Below, one piece after another: positions 8,841 to 17,673 of a DNA stretch of 64,000 nucleotides; positions within the stretch are counted from its first letter, which is position 1, and the number at the start of each line of letters is the position of its first letter. The position numbers and the translations under genes were made by a program. The notes under the pieces are model-generated. The model was not told where the DNA came from and ran no database searches. It worked only from the letters and a program-made list of their open reading frames with translations. Origin of the DNA: Mycobacterium sp. URHB0044 (GTDB lineage: Bacteria > Actinomycetota > Actinomycetes > Mycobacteriales > Mycobacteriaceae). The stretch is taken from contig NZ_JIAW01000001.1 of the NCBI RefSeq assembly GCF_000620625.1, positions 124,001 to 188,000 of the forward strand, read 5' to 3'.

Positions 8841-9475
8841 CGCTCGGCGCCGGGAAGACCGTAGCGGCGCACGAATTCCCTTGACTTGATCAGGAATTCG
8901 AGCTGCTGGGCGACGTCATGCAGCGGATCGCCGCCACGGGTGGACCGGCAGAGCACTACCGCGCCCTCCAGGGCGGCGATGCAGGTCACCGCCAGCGAGC
9001 CCGCGTCGGCCTGATCGAACCCATCGGCCACGAACGCGCGGGTGAGTGCCGCGCGCCAGCGGTCGAAGATCTCTCCGGCGACGGCGGTCAGCGCGGGATC
9101 GTCGTCGGCCGAGCCGATCGCGGCGGCGACCACGGGACATCCGGCGGTGAAGTCGCTGCCCGCCAGCGTGCGCTCCCAGAACTCGACGAACTTGCGCACC
9201 AAGGGAATCCCGCCGTGTTCCACCTCGTCGTCCATGATGGCCGTGATGGCGTCACCGGCGAACCGGAGGGCCTCGGTGAGCAGTTGGGTTCTGCCTTCGG
9301 GAAAGTGGTAGTACACCGATCCGCGGGGCGCGCCGCTGCGGGTGAGCACCTCGTCGATCGTGACGCCCGCGGCCCCGCGCTCGCGCAGCACCTCGGCGGC
9401 GGTCAGCAGCATCTGGCGTCTGGTGGCGCCCCGCTTGTTGGTGGTCTTGGTTGTCTTGGTGGCGATGGCCGGCAT
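8837..9475 (-). CDS. TetR-family transcriptional regulator
   Basis: A 212-residue regulator. The N-terminal HTH is VTIDEVLTRSGAPRGSVYYHF, preceded by the usual MLLTAAEVLRERG helix; the C-terminal ~140 residues form the ligand pocket. The C-terminal part resembles LmrA/YxaF-type TetRs, which often sense hydrophobic compounds. The ATG at 9475 overlaps the TGA of a 44-codon ORF as TGATG. It faces a fadE5-like gene across a region holding a perfect 9-bp inverted repeat, so it probably represses itself and/or that gene; this is inferred from position. Confidence 0.85.
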   Translation of the reverse strand: MPAIATKTTKTTNKRGATRRQMLLTAAEVLRERGAAGVTIDEVLTRSGAPRGSVYYHFPEGRTQLLTEALRFAGDAITAIMDDEVEHGGIPLVRKFVEFWERTLAGSDFTAGCPVVAAAIGSADDDPALTAVAGEIFDRWRAALTRAFVADGFDQADAGSLAVTCIAALEGAVVLCRSTRGGDPLHDVAQQLEFLIKSREFVRRYGLPGAER

Positions 9476-9609
9476 CAGGCCGTGGCCCGCGCATGCACCC
9501 GTTGCGCCAGGCGCGCCGGCACCCTGCGGACGCTGAACCGGAGTCCGCGATGGTCGCGAGCGCGGTAGGTGAATCTGCGGCCCAGCACGTTGACCTCGAC
9601 GATCCACAT
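9475..9609 (-). CDS. Small basic 44-residue ORF coupled to TetR gene
   Basis: A short frame starting MWIVEVNVLG, rich in Arg (12 of 44), with no Cys and no membrane segment. A good Shine-Dalgarno, ACAGGAGCC, lies 5-6 bp before the ATG at 9609. Its TGA overlaps the ATG of the TetR gene (TGATG), the classic arrangement for translational coupling. It is either a small conserved protein or a leader ORF that sets TetR translation. It resembles no family I recognise. Confidence 0.55.
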   Translation of the reverse strand: MWIVEVNVLGRRFTYRARDHRGLRFSVRRVPARLAQRVHARATA

Positions 9610-9746
9610 GGCGGCTCCTGTCTATGGGTTCAGGCTTAAAACTCACAACACATCGGTGCAGTGGATGTATTCCCGGTCACACGAGGCCGCTCGTCAGTGC
9701 TGGTAGAAGCTGCGGCAGGTGAGCAGCGGCACAGGGTACGACTGCG

Positions 9747-9770
9747 GAACTATGCCTGCCCGCATAGTTC
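9747..9770. promoter_or_regulatory. Candidate TetR operator, GAACTATGC-N6-GCATAGTTC
   Basis: A perfect 9-bp inverted repeat with a 6-bp spacer in the 264-bp divergent region between the TetR/small-ORF pair and the fadE5-like gene. It is unusually AT-rich for this genome. Size and symmetry fit a TetR dimer site. The rest of 9610-9873 shows no other gene or clear motif. Confidence 0.55.
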
Positions 9771-9873
9771 GGCGCGGCGGGTCGACCAGGGCAGGTCGGT
9801 GCGATTTCCGGGCTGTCAGCCCGGAGTCGGATTAGGCTCGGAAGCGCTATTCGCTGAGTGAAAGGCGCGAGGC

Positions 9874-11709
9874 GTGGGGCACTACAAGAGCAACGTGCGT
9901 GATCTCGAGTTCAACCTCTACGAGGTGCTCGACTTGGAGAAGGTTCTGGCGACCGGCGAGTTCGGGGATCTCGACCCCGACTCGGTGCGACAGATGCTCG
10001 ACGAGGCCGCCCGGCTGGCCGAGGGGCCGCTCGCGGAGGCGTTCGCCGAGTCCGACCGCCACCCGCCGACGTTCGACCCGAACACGCACACCGTCACGCT
10101 CCCCGAACCGTTCAAGAAGTCGTTCCGCGCCTGGCAGCAGGGGGAGTGGTTCCGGATCGGCCTGTCCGAGGACATCGGCGGCGTCCCAGCACCCGCCATG
10201 GTGACGTGGGCGATCAACGAGCTTCCGCTCGGCGCTCAACCGGCGGCGTTCATGTACCTCGCCGGTCCGATCCTCGCCGACATCCTCTACCACGTCGGCA
10301 ACGAACAGCAGAAGCACTGGGCCGCCATGGCCATCGACAGGAACTGGGGCGCCACCATGGTGCTCACCGAGCCCGACGCCGGCTCCGATGTCGGAGCAGG
10401 CCGCACCAAGGCCATCCAACAGCCGGACGGCACATGGCATCTCGACGGCGTGAAGCGCTTCATCACCAACGGCGACTCCGACGATCTGTTCGAGAACATC
10501 CTGCACATGGTGCTGGCGCGGCCGGAGGGCGCCGGGCCCGGTACCAAGGGCCTGAGCCTGTTCCTCGTCCCGAAGTTCCTGCCCGACGCCGAGACTGGCG
10601 AACCCGGCGAGCGCAACGGCGTGTTCGTCACCGGGCTCGAACACAAGATGGGGCTGAAGGTTTCGGCAACGTGCGAGCTGACGCTCGGCCAACACGGCAC
10701 ACCTGCCGTCGGGTGGCTGGTCGGTGATGCCCACAACGGCATCGTCCAGATGTTCAAGATCATCGAGTACGCGCGAATGATGGTGGGTACCAAGGCCATC
10801 GCCACGCTGTCGACCGGATACCTGAACGCCCTCGACTATGCCAAGACCCGCATCCAGGGCGCCGACATGACCCAGATGACCGACAAGGCGGCCCCTCGGG
10901 TCACGATCCTGCACCACCCCGACGTGCGTCGCGCATTGCTGGTGCAGAAGTCGTACGCAGAGGGGCTGCGCGCGCTGTATCTGTACACCGCGGCGCACCA
11001 GGACGTCGCTGCCGCGGCGATCGTGTCGGGTGCCGACGCCGGGATGGCCGGACGCGTGAACGACCTGCTGCTGCCGATCGTGAAGGGTGTTGGCTCCGAG
11101 CGGGCCTACCAGTGCCTCACGGAATCGCTGCAGACGTTCGGCGGATCGGGGTTCCTGCAGGACTATCCCGTCGAGCAGTACATCCGCGACGCCAAGATCG
11201 ACTCGCTCTACGAGGGCACCACGGCGATCCAGGCGCAGGACTTCTTCTTCCGCAAGATCGCGCGCGACCACGGTGGCGCACTGGGGCACGTTGCAGGGCA
11301 GATCCAAGCGTTCCTCGAAAGCGATTCCGCGCGACCGGAACTCGCGGATTGCCGCAAGTCGCTGGCCGATGCGCTGGCCGATCTGCAGGGGATGCTGGCC
11401 ACGATGACCGGCTACCTGATGGCATCGCAGGAGAATCCGCGACAGTTGTACAAGCTGGGCCTGCAGTCGGTCCCGTTCCTGCTGGCCGTCGGTGACGTGG
11501 TGATCGGCTGGTTGCTCCTGCGCAACGCCGAGGTCGCGCTCGGCGCGCTCGATGCGGGCCCTTCCGACCGGGATCGCGCGTTCTACGAAGGCAAGATCGG
11601 GGCGGCGAAGTTCTTCGTCCGCAACGTGTTACCGCGCCTGGCCGCCGAACGCAAAATCACCGACTCGGTTGACCTGTCTGCCATGGACCTTGCCGAGGAG
11701 TCCTTCTAG
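9874..11709 (+). CDS. Acyl-CoA dehydrogenase, FadE5 paralogue
   Basis: A 611-residue acyl-CoA dehydrogenase, the same length as FadE5 and closely similar to the true fadE5 at 53952-55787 in this window. It starts [19 protein letters not shown], has the flavin-contact block [19 protein letters not shown], and near the C-terminus [20 protein letters not shown]. The catalytic step is alpha,beta-dehydrogenation of an acyl-CoA. GTG start at 9874. It is followed 13 bp later by a SAM methyltransferase gene, so they may be co-transcribed. The divergent TetR and the inverted repeat at 9747-9770 suggest that it is induced by a specific fatty or xenobiotic acid. Confidence 0.88.
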   Translation: MGHYKSNVRDLEFNLYEVLDLEKVLATGEFGDLDPDSVRQMLDEAARLAEGPLAEAFAESDRHPPTFDPNTHTVTLPEPFKKSFRAWQQGEWFRIGLSEDIGGVPAPAMVTWAINELPLGAQPAAFMYLAGPILADILYHVGNEQQKHWAAMAIDRNWGATMVLTEPDAGSDVGAGRTKAIQQPDGTWHLDGVKRFITNGDSDDLFENILHMVLARPEGAGPGTKGLSLFLVPKFLPDAETGEPGERNGVFVTGLEHKMGLKVSATCELTLGQHGTPAVGWLVGDAHNGIVQMFKIIEYARMMVGTKAIATLSTGYLNALDYAKTRIQGADMTQMTDKAAPRVTILHHPDVRRALLVQKSYAEGLRALYLYTAAHQDVAAAAIVSGADAGMAGRVNDLLLPIVKGVGSERAYQCLTESLQTFGGSGFLQDYPVEQYIRDAKIDSLYEGTTAIQAQDFFFRKIARDHGGALGHVAGQIQAFLESDSARPELADCRKSLADALADLQGMLATMTGYLMASQENPRQLYKLGLQSVPFLLAVGDVVIGWLLLRNAEVALGALDAGPSDRDRAFYEGKIGAAKFFVRNVLPRLAAERKITDSVDLSAMDLAEESF

Positions 11710-11722
11710 GAGGGCCGATCTG

Positions 11723-12490
11723 ATGGCCGACGTGTTCGACTACGACGCAGAGCTGCGCCTGCACAACGAACTCTTCCGCGCCGCCGCCCGCGTCGGCCCT
11801 CGCGACCACGTGCTCGACATCGGCTGTGGTACAGGACTATCGACGCGTGAAGCCGCCCGTGCCGCGGTCGAAGGCAGCGCCTTGGGTGTCGACGTCTCCG
11901 CGGCGATGCTCGAACAAGCCCGTCGGCTCAGTGCCGCCGACGGATTGACCAACGTCACCTTCGAGCAGGCCGACGCCCAGGATCATCCGTTTCCGCCGGC
12001 GCGTTTCGAGCTGTGCATCAGCAGGTTCGGAACGATGTTCTTCGCCGACCCGGTCGCAGCATTCACCAACATCGGCCGCGCACTGCGGCCGCAGGCGCGC
12101 CTGGTGATGTTGGTTTGGCAAGAGCGCGACCGCAACGAGTGGGCCACCGCGATCCGCGAAACCCTCACTGCGGCAGGGGCTCCCACCGGCGGCCCCAACG
12201 CGTTCGCACTCGCCGACCCGACCGTCACGGAGGGCATCCTGACGGCGGCCGGCTTCACGGACGCCAACTTCACCGACGTGCACGAGCCCGTCTACTACGG
12301 CGCGGACGGGGCGACCGCCTTCGACGCCGTGTACCGGCTGCTGAAATTCAAGGACCTGATCGCCGACCTCGACGCCGCGGCCGCCGAAGACGCACGCGCG
12401 CGGCTACGCGCGATGCTCGACGCCCACGACACCGGCGACGGCGTCTACTTCGACTCGCGGGCCTGGATCGTCACGGCGAGCCGCAGCTGA
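11723..12490 (+). CDS. SAM-dependent class I methyltransferase
   Basis: A 255-residue methyltransferase with motif I VLDIGCGTGLSTREAA near residues 31-46, an acidic GVDVSAAML after beta-2, and motif-IV region FELCISRFGTMFFADP typical of UbiE/COQ5-like small-molecule methyltransferases. Substrate not inferable. AGGAGGG lies about 8 bp before the ATG, within the stop region of the upstream fadE5-like gene, so the pair is probably one operon. Only 3 bp separate its stop from that of the convergent aldehyde dehydrogenase gene. Confidence 0.8.
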   Translation: MADVFDYDAELRLHNELFRAAARVGPRDHVLDIGCGTGLSTREAARAAVEGSALGVDVSAAMLEQARRLSAADGLTNVTFEQADAQDHPFPPARFELCISRFGTMFFADPVAAFTNIGRALRPQARLVMLVWQERDRNEWATAIRETLTAAGAPTGGPNAFALADPTVTEGILTAAGFTDANFTDVHEPVYYGADGATAFDAVYRLLKFKDLIADLDAAAAEDARARLRAMLDAHDTGDGVYFDSRAWIVTASRS

Positions 12491-12493
12491 CCC

Positions 12494-13963
12494 CTACGGC
12501 GTGTAGCCGAACGGCAGCAGCACGCTCTTGGCCTCGGTGTACTGCTCGATGCCCTCCGGCCCGTTCTCGCGGCCGATGCCGGAATTCTTGTAGCCACCGA
12601 ACGGCGCACCCGGATCGAAGGCGTACATGTTCACCGCATAGGTGCCGGTGCGGATCTTCTTCGCGATCTCGAGCGCCTTCGGGAAGTCGGTGGTGTACAC
12701 GCTGCCTGCGAGCCCGTACGCCGAGTCGTTCGCGATGCGCACCGCGTCGTCCTCGGTGTCGAAGGGAATCACGGCAAGCACCGGGCCGAAGATTTCCTCC
12801 TGGGCGATGGTCATCGAGTTGTCGACGTCGGCAAAGACGGTGGGCTGCACGAACCAGCCGCTGTCCAACCCCTCGGGACGGCCGCCGCCGGTGACGATCC
12901 GCGCACCCTCCTCGACGCCCTTGCGGATGTAGCCTTCGACGCGTTCGCGCTGCTTCTCGGAGATCAGCGGCCCGATCATGGCGCCAGCGTCGTCGGGCAG
13001 CCCGATCGGCATGGCGGCGACGGCGGCGGACAGCTTCTCAACGACCTCGTCGTAGCGCGACCGCGGCGCCAGGATCCGGGTCTGACCCACGCAGGCCTGC
13101 CCACAGTTCATCAGGCCGGAGAACACCAGCATCGGCAGCGTCGAATCGAGGTCGGCGTCCTCGAGGATGATGGCCGCGGACTTGCCGCCGAGCTCCAGCG
13201 TGCAGGCCTTCAGCTTCTCGGCCGCGATCTTGGCGACCTCCTTGCCGACCCCCGAGCTGCCGGTGAAGGTGAACTTGTCCAACTCCGGATTGGCGGTCAG
13301 CGCGCGCCCGGTCTCGGCACCGCCGGGCACGATCGACAGCACGCCCTCGGGCAGTCCGGCCTCGGCGAACATCTCGGCCATCGCGAACACCGACAGCGGC
13401 GTCTCCGCGGCGGGCTTCAGCACCACGGTGCAGCCGGCCAACAGCGCGGGGCCGAGCTTGTTGGCGGCCAGAAAGAACGGCACGTTCCACGCGGTGACGG
13501 CGCCGACGACGCCGATCGGCTCCTTGAGCACCAGCGTCTGGCCGTAGACACCGTCGCGGATGTCCTGCCAGGTGAACTTGTCCGCGGCGCCGACGTAGTA
13601 GTTGAACGACGACATCGCGGCGCCGTACTGCATCATGTCGACGATCGTGGGCGGCTGCCCCGTCTCGGCGGCCAGCAGGAACTTCAGCTCGTCGCCGCGC
13701 TCCTCCATCAGCTTGACGGCGGCGCCAAGCACGGCGGCACGCTCTGCGGGCGACATGTGCGGCCACGGGCCCTCGTCGAACGCCTTGCGGGCGGCGGCGC
13801 AGGCCGCGTTGACGTCGGCCTCCGATGCCAGCGGCACCTTGCCGACCAGTTCGCCGGTGGCCGGCGAATGCACTTCGATGACCTCGGACGTGGCCGGCTC
13901 GACCCACTTGCCGCCGATGAACAGCTTGTCCCACTCGGTCTTGAAGGCAGTGCTCTGTGTCAT
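12494..13963 (-). CDS. NAD(P)-dependent aldehyde dehydrogenase (Rv0223c-like)
   Basis: A 489-residue aldehyde dehydrogenase that oxidises an aldehyde to its acid through a thiohemiacetal. Visible: the cofactor-domain VTAWNVPFFLAANKLGPAL, FTGSSGVGKEVAK (G-x-x-x-x-G), the general-base Glu in LELGGKSAAIIL, the nucleophile Cys in NCGQACVGQTRIL, and the EEIFGPV block. The ATG at 13963 (MTQSTAFKTEW) is preferred; the frame is open about 17 codons further. Lies 55 bp downstream of the Rv0224c-like methyltransferase on the same strand, the M. tuberculosis order. Confidence 0.88.
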   Translation of the reverse strand: MTQSTAFKTEWDKLFIGGKWVEPATSEVIEVHSPATGELVGKVPLASEADVNAACAAARKAFDEGPWPHMSPAERAAVLGAAVKLMEERGDELKFLLAAETGQPPTIVDMMQYGAAMSSFNYYVGAADKFTWQDIRDGVYGQTLVLKEPIGVVGAVTAWNVPFFLAANKLGPALLAGCTVVLKPAAETPLSVFAMAEMFAEAGLPEGVLSIVPGGAETGRALTANPELDKFTFTGSSGVGKEVAKIAAEKLKACTLELGGKSAAIILEDADLDSTLPMLVFSGLMNCGQACVGQTRILAPRSRYDEVVEKLSAAVAAMPIGLPDDAGAMIGPLISEKQRERVEGYIRKGVEEGARIVTGGGRPEGLDSGWFVQPTVFADVDNSMTIAQEEIFGPVLAVIPFDTEDDAVRIANDSAYGLAGSVYTTDFPKALEIAKKIRTGTYAVNMYAFDPGAPFGGYKNSGIGRENGPEGIEQYTEAKSVLLPFGYTP

Positions 13964-14018
13964 GAGGGTCACATTACCCATCGAATCCCAAAACGAGAAC
14001 CTGTTGCAGTTCACTGGT

Positions 14019-14783
14019 TCAGTGCGGCTGCAACACCAGCACCAGATTGCTGACCAGAAACTCCCGCAGCACCGGGACGCGCGTCATCCACCAGGCCCAT
14101 CGTGGGTGGTAGCGGGGGAATGCGGCGACTAGCGCGCCGGTGCTGGCCGCCCAGTCCAAGCCGTCGGCGGCGGACACCGCGAACAACGACGATCCGTAGT
14201 CGTTCTTCGGCCGGTGGCCATGCTTGCGGGTGTACCGGTCGGCGGCGCGCGCCCCGCCGAAGTAATGCGTCAACCCCATCTCGTGCCCGCCGAACGGGCC
14301 CAGCCACACGGTGTACGACAGCACCACCAGCCCGCCCGGTTTGGTGACGCGCAGCATTTCGCTGCCGAGGCGCCAGGGCTGCGCGACGTGCTCGGCGACG
14401 TTCGACGACAGGCAGATGTCGACGCTGTCGTCGGCGAACGGAAGCGCCGTCCCGGAGGCCCGGACGAAGACGCCCGCGCCCGGCTCCCCGGCCGGGCCGG
14501 AATGCATCTCCTTCGGGTCCGGTTCGACGCCCACGTAGGTCAACCCGGCCTCGGTGAACGCCGTCGCGAAGTAGCCGGGGCCACCGCCGACGTCGAGCAG
14601 GGTGCGACCGGTGGTCGAGGTGGCCTGGAATGTGGTCCACAACGAGCTGACGAGCGAGACGGTGTCGTCGGCCAGGGCGCCGTAGAACCGCGCCGGGTCG
14701 CGTTGCTCGAACCGGAACTCGCCGAGCAGCCGAACCGACCGAGCCAGGGTGGCGCGGCGCGCGAAGTCGTTGCCGGCGGGCAC
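14019..14783 (-). CDS. SAM methyltransferase, Rv0224c-like
   Basis: A class I methyltransferase with motif I LLDVGGGPGYFATAFTEAG, the acidic GVEPDPKEM, and CLSSNVAEHVAQPW downstream. With the GTG at 14783 it has 254 residues, which I recall as the length of Rv0224c; an alternative GTG at 14825 would add 14 residues and leave 27 bp to the divergent glycosyltransferase start. The neighbouring Rv0225-Rv0228 genes point to a role in an envelope glycan or lipid. The acceptor is unknown. Confidence 0.82.
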   Translation of the reverse strand: MPAGNDFARRATLARSVRLLGEFRFEQRDPARFYGALADDTVSLVSSLWTTFQATSTTGRTLLDVGGGPGYFATAFTEAGLTYVGVEPDPKEMHSGPAGEPGAGVFVRASGTALPFADDSVDICLSSNVAEHVAQPWRLGSEMLRVTKPGGLVVLSYTVWLGPFGGHEMGLTHYFGGARAADRYTRKHGHRPKNDYGSSLFAVSAADGLDWAASTGALVAAFPRYHPRWAWWMTRVPVLREFLVSNLVLVLQPH

Positions 14784-14852
14784 GGCCGACGAGCGCGTGT
14801 GCGAGCAGCCGTCCACGCCGGCCACCCTAGCCAGCGGTTAGGCTGGTCGGCG

Positions 14853-16013
14853 ATGTCTGGCCCCCCGATCCGCTCCGTGTTGCTGCTGTGTTGGCGCGAC
14901 ACCGGTCACCCGCAGGGTGGGGGCAGCGAAACCTACCTGCAACGGATCGGCGCCCAGCTGGCCGCTCGCGGCGTGAACGTCACCCTGCGGACCGCTCGCT
15001 ATCCGGGGGCGCTGCGACGCGAAGTCGTCGACGGCGTGACGATCAGCCGCGCAGGCGGGCCCTACACCGTCTATCTCTGGGCGGGGCTGGCGCTGCTCGG
15101 TGCCCGCGTCGGCATCGGGCCGCTGGGCAGGCGACGTCCGGACGTGGTGGTCGACACCCAGAACGGGCTGCCGTTCCTGGCCCGGCTGGCGTTCGGTCGC
15201 CGAACCGCCGTGCTGGTGCACCACTGCCACCGCGAGCTGTGGCCCGTGGCTGGCCGGGTCTTCAGCCGCGTGGGCTGGTTCGTCGAGTCGACGCTCTCGC
15301 CGTGGCTGCACCGCCGCAACCAGTACGTGACGGTGTCGCTGCCGTCGGCGCGCGACCTGGCCGACCTCGGGGTGAACCCCGATCACGTCGCGGTGGTGCG
15401 CAACGGGCTCGACGAGGCGCCCGCGGACACCCTCGAGCTGCCGAGGTCTGCGACACCGCGCGTCGTCGTGCTGTCGAGACTGGTGCCGCACAAGCAAATC
15501 GAGGACGCGCTGGACGCCGTTGCCCTGCTGTCGCCCAAGGTGCCCGGCCTGCACCTCGACGTCGTCGGCGGCGGCTGGTGGGAAGACCGTCTGGTCGCCC
15601 ATGCCGCCGGCCTCGGCATCTCCGATGCGGTGACGTTCCACGGACACGTCGACGAATACGCGAAACATCAACTGCTGCAGCGTAGTTGGGTGCACCTGAT
15701 GCCGTCGTGCAAGGAGGGCTGGGGTCTCGCGGTGACGGAGGCGGCCCAGCACGCCGTGCCGACCATCGGCTACCGGTCCTCCGGCGGGCTCACCGATTCG
15801 ATCGTCGACGGCGTCACCGGGCTGCTGGTCGACGACCGCGCCGAGTTGGTGGCCGGCCTGGAGCGGCTGCTGGCCGACGACGTGCTGCGCGAGCAGCTCG
15901 GCGCCAAGGCTCAGGTGCGCAGTGGCGAATTCTCTTGGGGCCAAAGCGCCGACGCGATGCACGACGTGCTGACCGCCGTGCTCGCCGGCCGGATGGTCAG
16001 CGGCATCGTCTAA
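14853..16013 (+). CDS. GT4-type glycosyltransferase, Rv0225-like
   Basis: A 386-residue retaining GT-B glycosyltransferase. N-terminal GGGSETYLQRIGAQL is the acceptor-side glycine loop; VVLSRLVPHKQIEDAL starts the donor domain; PSCKEGWGLAVTEAAQHAVPTIGY is the Glu-x7-Glu signature of GT4, which binds the nucleotide sugar. Cytosolic, probably acting at the membrane face. ATG at 14853. Divergent from the methyltransferase; its stop overlaps the stop of the Rv0226c-like membrane gene by 4 bp (CTAA). Part of a conserved mycobacterial envelope block whose product I cannot name. Confidence 0.87.
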   Translation: MSGPPIRSVLLLCWRDTGHPQGGGSETYLQRIGAQLAARGVNVTLRTARYPGALRREVVDGVTISRAGGPYTVYLWAGLALLGARVGIGPLGRRRPDVVVDTQNGLPFLARLAFGRRTAVLVHHCHRELWPVAGRVFSRVGWFVESTLSPWLHRRNQYVTVSLPSARDLADLGVNPDHVAVVRNGLDEAPADTLELPRSATPRVVVLSRLVPHKQIEDALDAVALLSPKVPGLHLDVVGGGWWEDRLVAHAAGLGISDAVTFHGHVDEYAKHQLLQRSWVHLMPSCKEGWGLAVTEAAQHAVPTIGYRSSGGLTDSIVDGVTGLLVDDRAELVAGLERLLADDVLREQLGAKAQVRSGEFSWGQSADAMHDVLTAVLAGRMVSGIV

Positions 16014-17635
16014 CCAGCACGCCGACGGGTGACGACCGAGCCGATCGCGCTGGTGATCAACGCCGCCAGCCACACCAGGTGCGCGGCGATCAGCACCTCG
16101 CGGTGCGCTGCCGCCGGATGATCGCCACCCACCCGGTACACCGTCAGGTCGTCACCGCGATACGCCACGGGTAGGGGCAGCGTCGCGCCCGCCGACTCCA
16201 CGACCACCCAGCCGACACCCGCGCGCGCCACGTCGTCGGCGTTGGCGCCGGAACTCACCAACTGCTGCACCGAGCGGGCCCGCTCGCCCTCGCCGGGGAC
16301 CACCTTGCCGCCGATCACCAGGTCACCCGTGGTCAGCACGTCGGCCGACACCCAGCGCGGCAGCGGATCGAGCACGGGCGCCGGTCCGGCCCAGGCGAAC
16401 TCGCGCAAGCTGTCCGGCGGAAGCATCACCACGGGGCGGGGGTCGGCGTTGATGAGCGCGGCCGCCTCCGCCCAACTCGGCGGGTACCGGACCGAGGTGA
16501 CCTTGCCCCCCACGCCCCAGGCCAAATCCGGCAGGACCGCCAGCAATGCCAGGCAGCAGGCGGCGGCGGTGGCGGCGGCGGGCACTCGGTGACGCATCGT
16601 GACGACCGCAGCAGCGCCGGCGAGCGCATAGCCGGGCATCGCCAGCGCCACCCATTTCTGTGCGTCCCGCAGCACCCCGAGGCCGGGCAGCGTCCGCACG
16701 GTCGCCTCGACGACGGCCAGGCCGGGTCCGGTCGCCATCAACGCAGGCACGACGACGGCGACGGCCGCCAGGGCGAGCATTGGCACCGCGGGGGAGCGGC
16801 GCAGCGCAGTCGGCAGGCCAACGGCCACGACGGCGAGCAACACCACGGTGGCCACCACGGCGAAAAGCGTTGTGCGCGAGGATGGTACGGCCTGCGCGTT
16901 CCAGATGCCGCCCAGCCCGGCCAGGCTGAACAACGTGCCGAGCCCCGGTTCGGCGCGCGCGGCGAACGCACTCACACCCGACGCCTGCGACGACGACAGC
17001 GAGCCGGCCACCATCGACGCGACGAGCCAGGGCAGCGCGGCCACCACCGCCGCGCCCAAGCTGACCGCCGCGCAAGCCCACCGCGTCCGGCCGAGTCCCG
17101 GTGCCAGGCAGCACGTCAACGCGACGGTCGCGGCGAGCATCAACCCAGTCGGGGTCAAGCCGGCCAAAGCCATCCAGAACACCGCCTGCCACCAGGCGCC
17201 ACCGATCCCGCGCAGCCGCAGAATCGCCACCGCCATCCACGGCAGACAGCCATAGCCGACCAGCAGGCTCCAGTGCCCCTGCAACAACCGTTCGGCGACG
17301 TACGGATTCCACACGGCCAGCGTGGCGGCGACGAACTGGCCGGACAGACCCGCATCGGGCAGAACGACGGCGGCCAACCGGGCCGCACCCCAGCCCGCCA
17401 GCCACAGCCCCGCGATGAGCAGCGCCTTGACCACCACTCCACCGTCGACCACGTGGGACGCCACCGCGACGGCGAAGTCCTGCGGCAGCGCGCGCGGCGC
17501 AGCCTCGGACAATCCCAGCGCCGCATCGGACAGATACGAGCGCGGCGTCGACACCGCGTCGCGCAGCAGCAGGTATCCCGGCGCCAGCAGCGGTGCCGTC
17601 ACCAACAACGCCAGCGCCAGCGCGTACGCGGGCAC
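16010..17635 (-). CDS. Polytopic membrane protein, Rv0226c-like
   Basis: About 541 residues with roughly 11-12 predicted membrane spans and a soluble region near residues 390-500 that includes a Pro-rich VVMLPPDSLREFAWAGPAP. The overall look, with many spans and an extracytoplasmic loop after span 1 reading LLLRDAVSTPRSYL, is that of GT-C-like envelope proteins, but no DDx or ExD motif is certain. The start is uncertain: the GTG at 17635 is the first usable codon downstream of the DUF3068 stop, though it begins straight inside span 1. M. tuberculosis Rv0226c is somewhat longer. Confidence 0.75.
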   Translation of the reverse strand: MPAYALALALLVTAPLLAPGYLLLRDAVSTPRSYLSDAALGLSEAAPRALPQDFAVAVASHVVDGGVVVKALLIAGLWLAGWGAARLAAVVLPDAGLSGQFVAATLAVWNPYVAERLLQGHWSLLVGYGCLPWMAVAILRLRGIGGAWWQAVFWMALAGLTPTGLMLAATVALTCCLAPGLGRTRWACAAVSLGAAVVAALPWLVASMVAGSLSSSQASGVSAFAARAEPGLGTLFSLAGLGGIWNAQAVPSSRTTLFAVVATVVLLAVVAVGLPTALRRSPAVPMLALAAVAVVVPALMATGPGLAVVEATVRTLPGLGVLRDAQKWVALAMPGYALAGAAAVVTMRHRVPAAATAAACCLALLAVLPDLAWGVGGKVTSVRYPPSWAEAAALINADPRPVVMLPPDSLREFAWAGPAPVLDPLPRWVSADVLTTGDLVIGGKVVPGEGERARSVQQLVSSGANADDVARAGVGWVVVESAGATLPLPVAYRGDDLTVYRVGGDHPAAAHREVLIAAHLVWLAALITSAIGSVVTRRRAG

Positions 17636-17673
17636 CGCCCAGCGGACGGCCGGGCGTCGAATCAGAGCCGGTG

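Noticed and set aside
9847..11307. 486-codon frame antisense to the fadE5-like gene
   Set aside because: Mirror of a well-supported acyl-CoA dehydrogenase; no motifs of its own.
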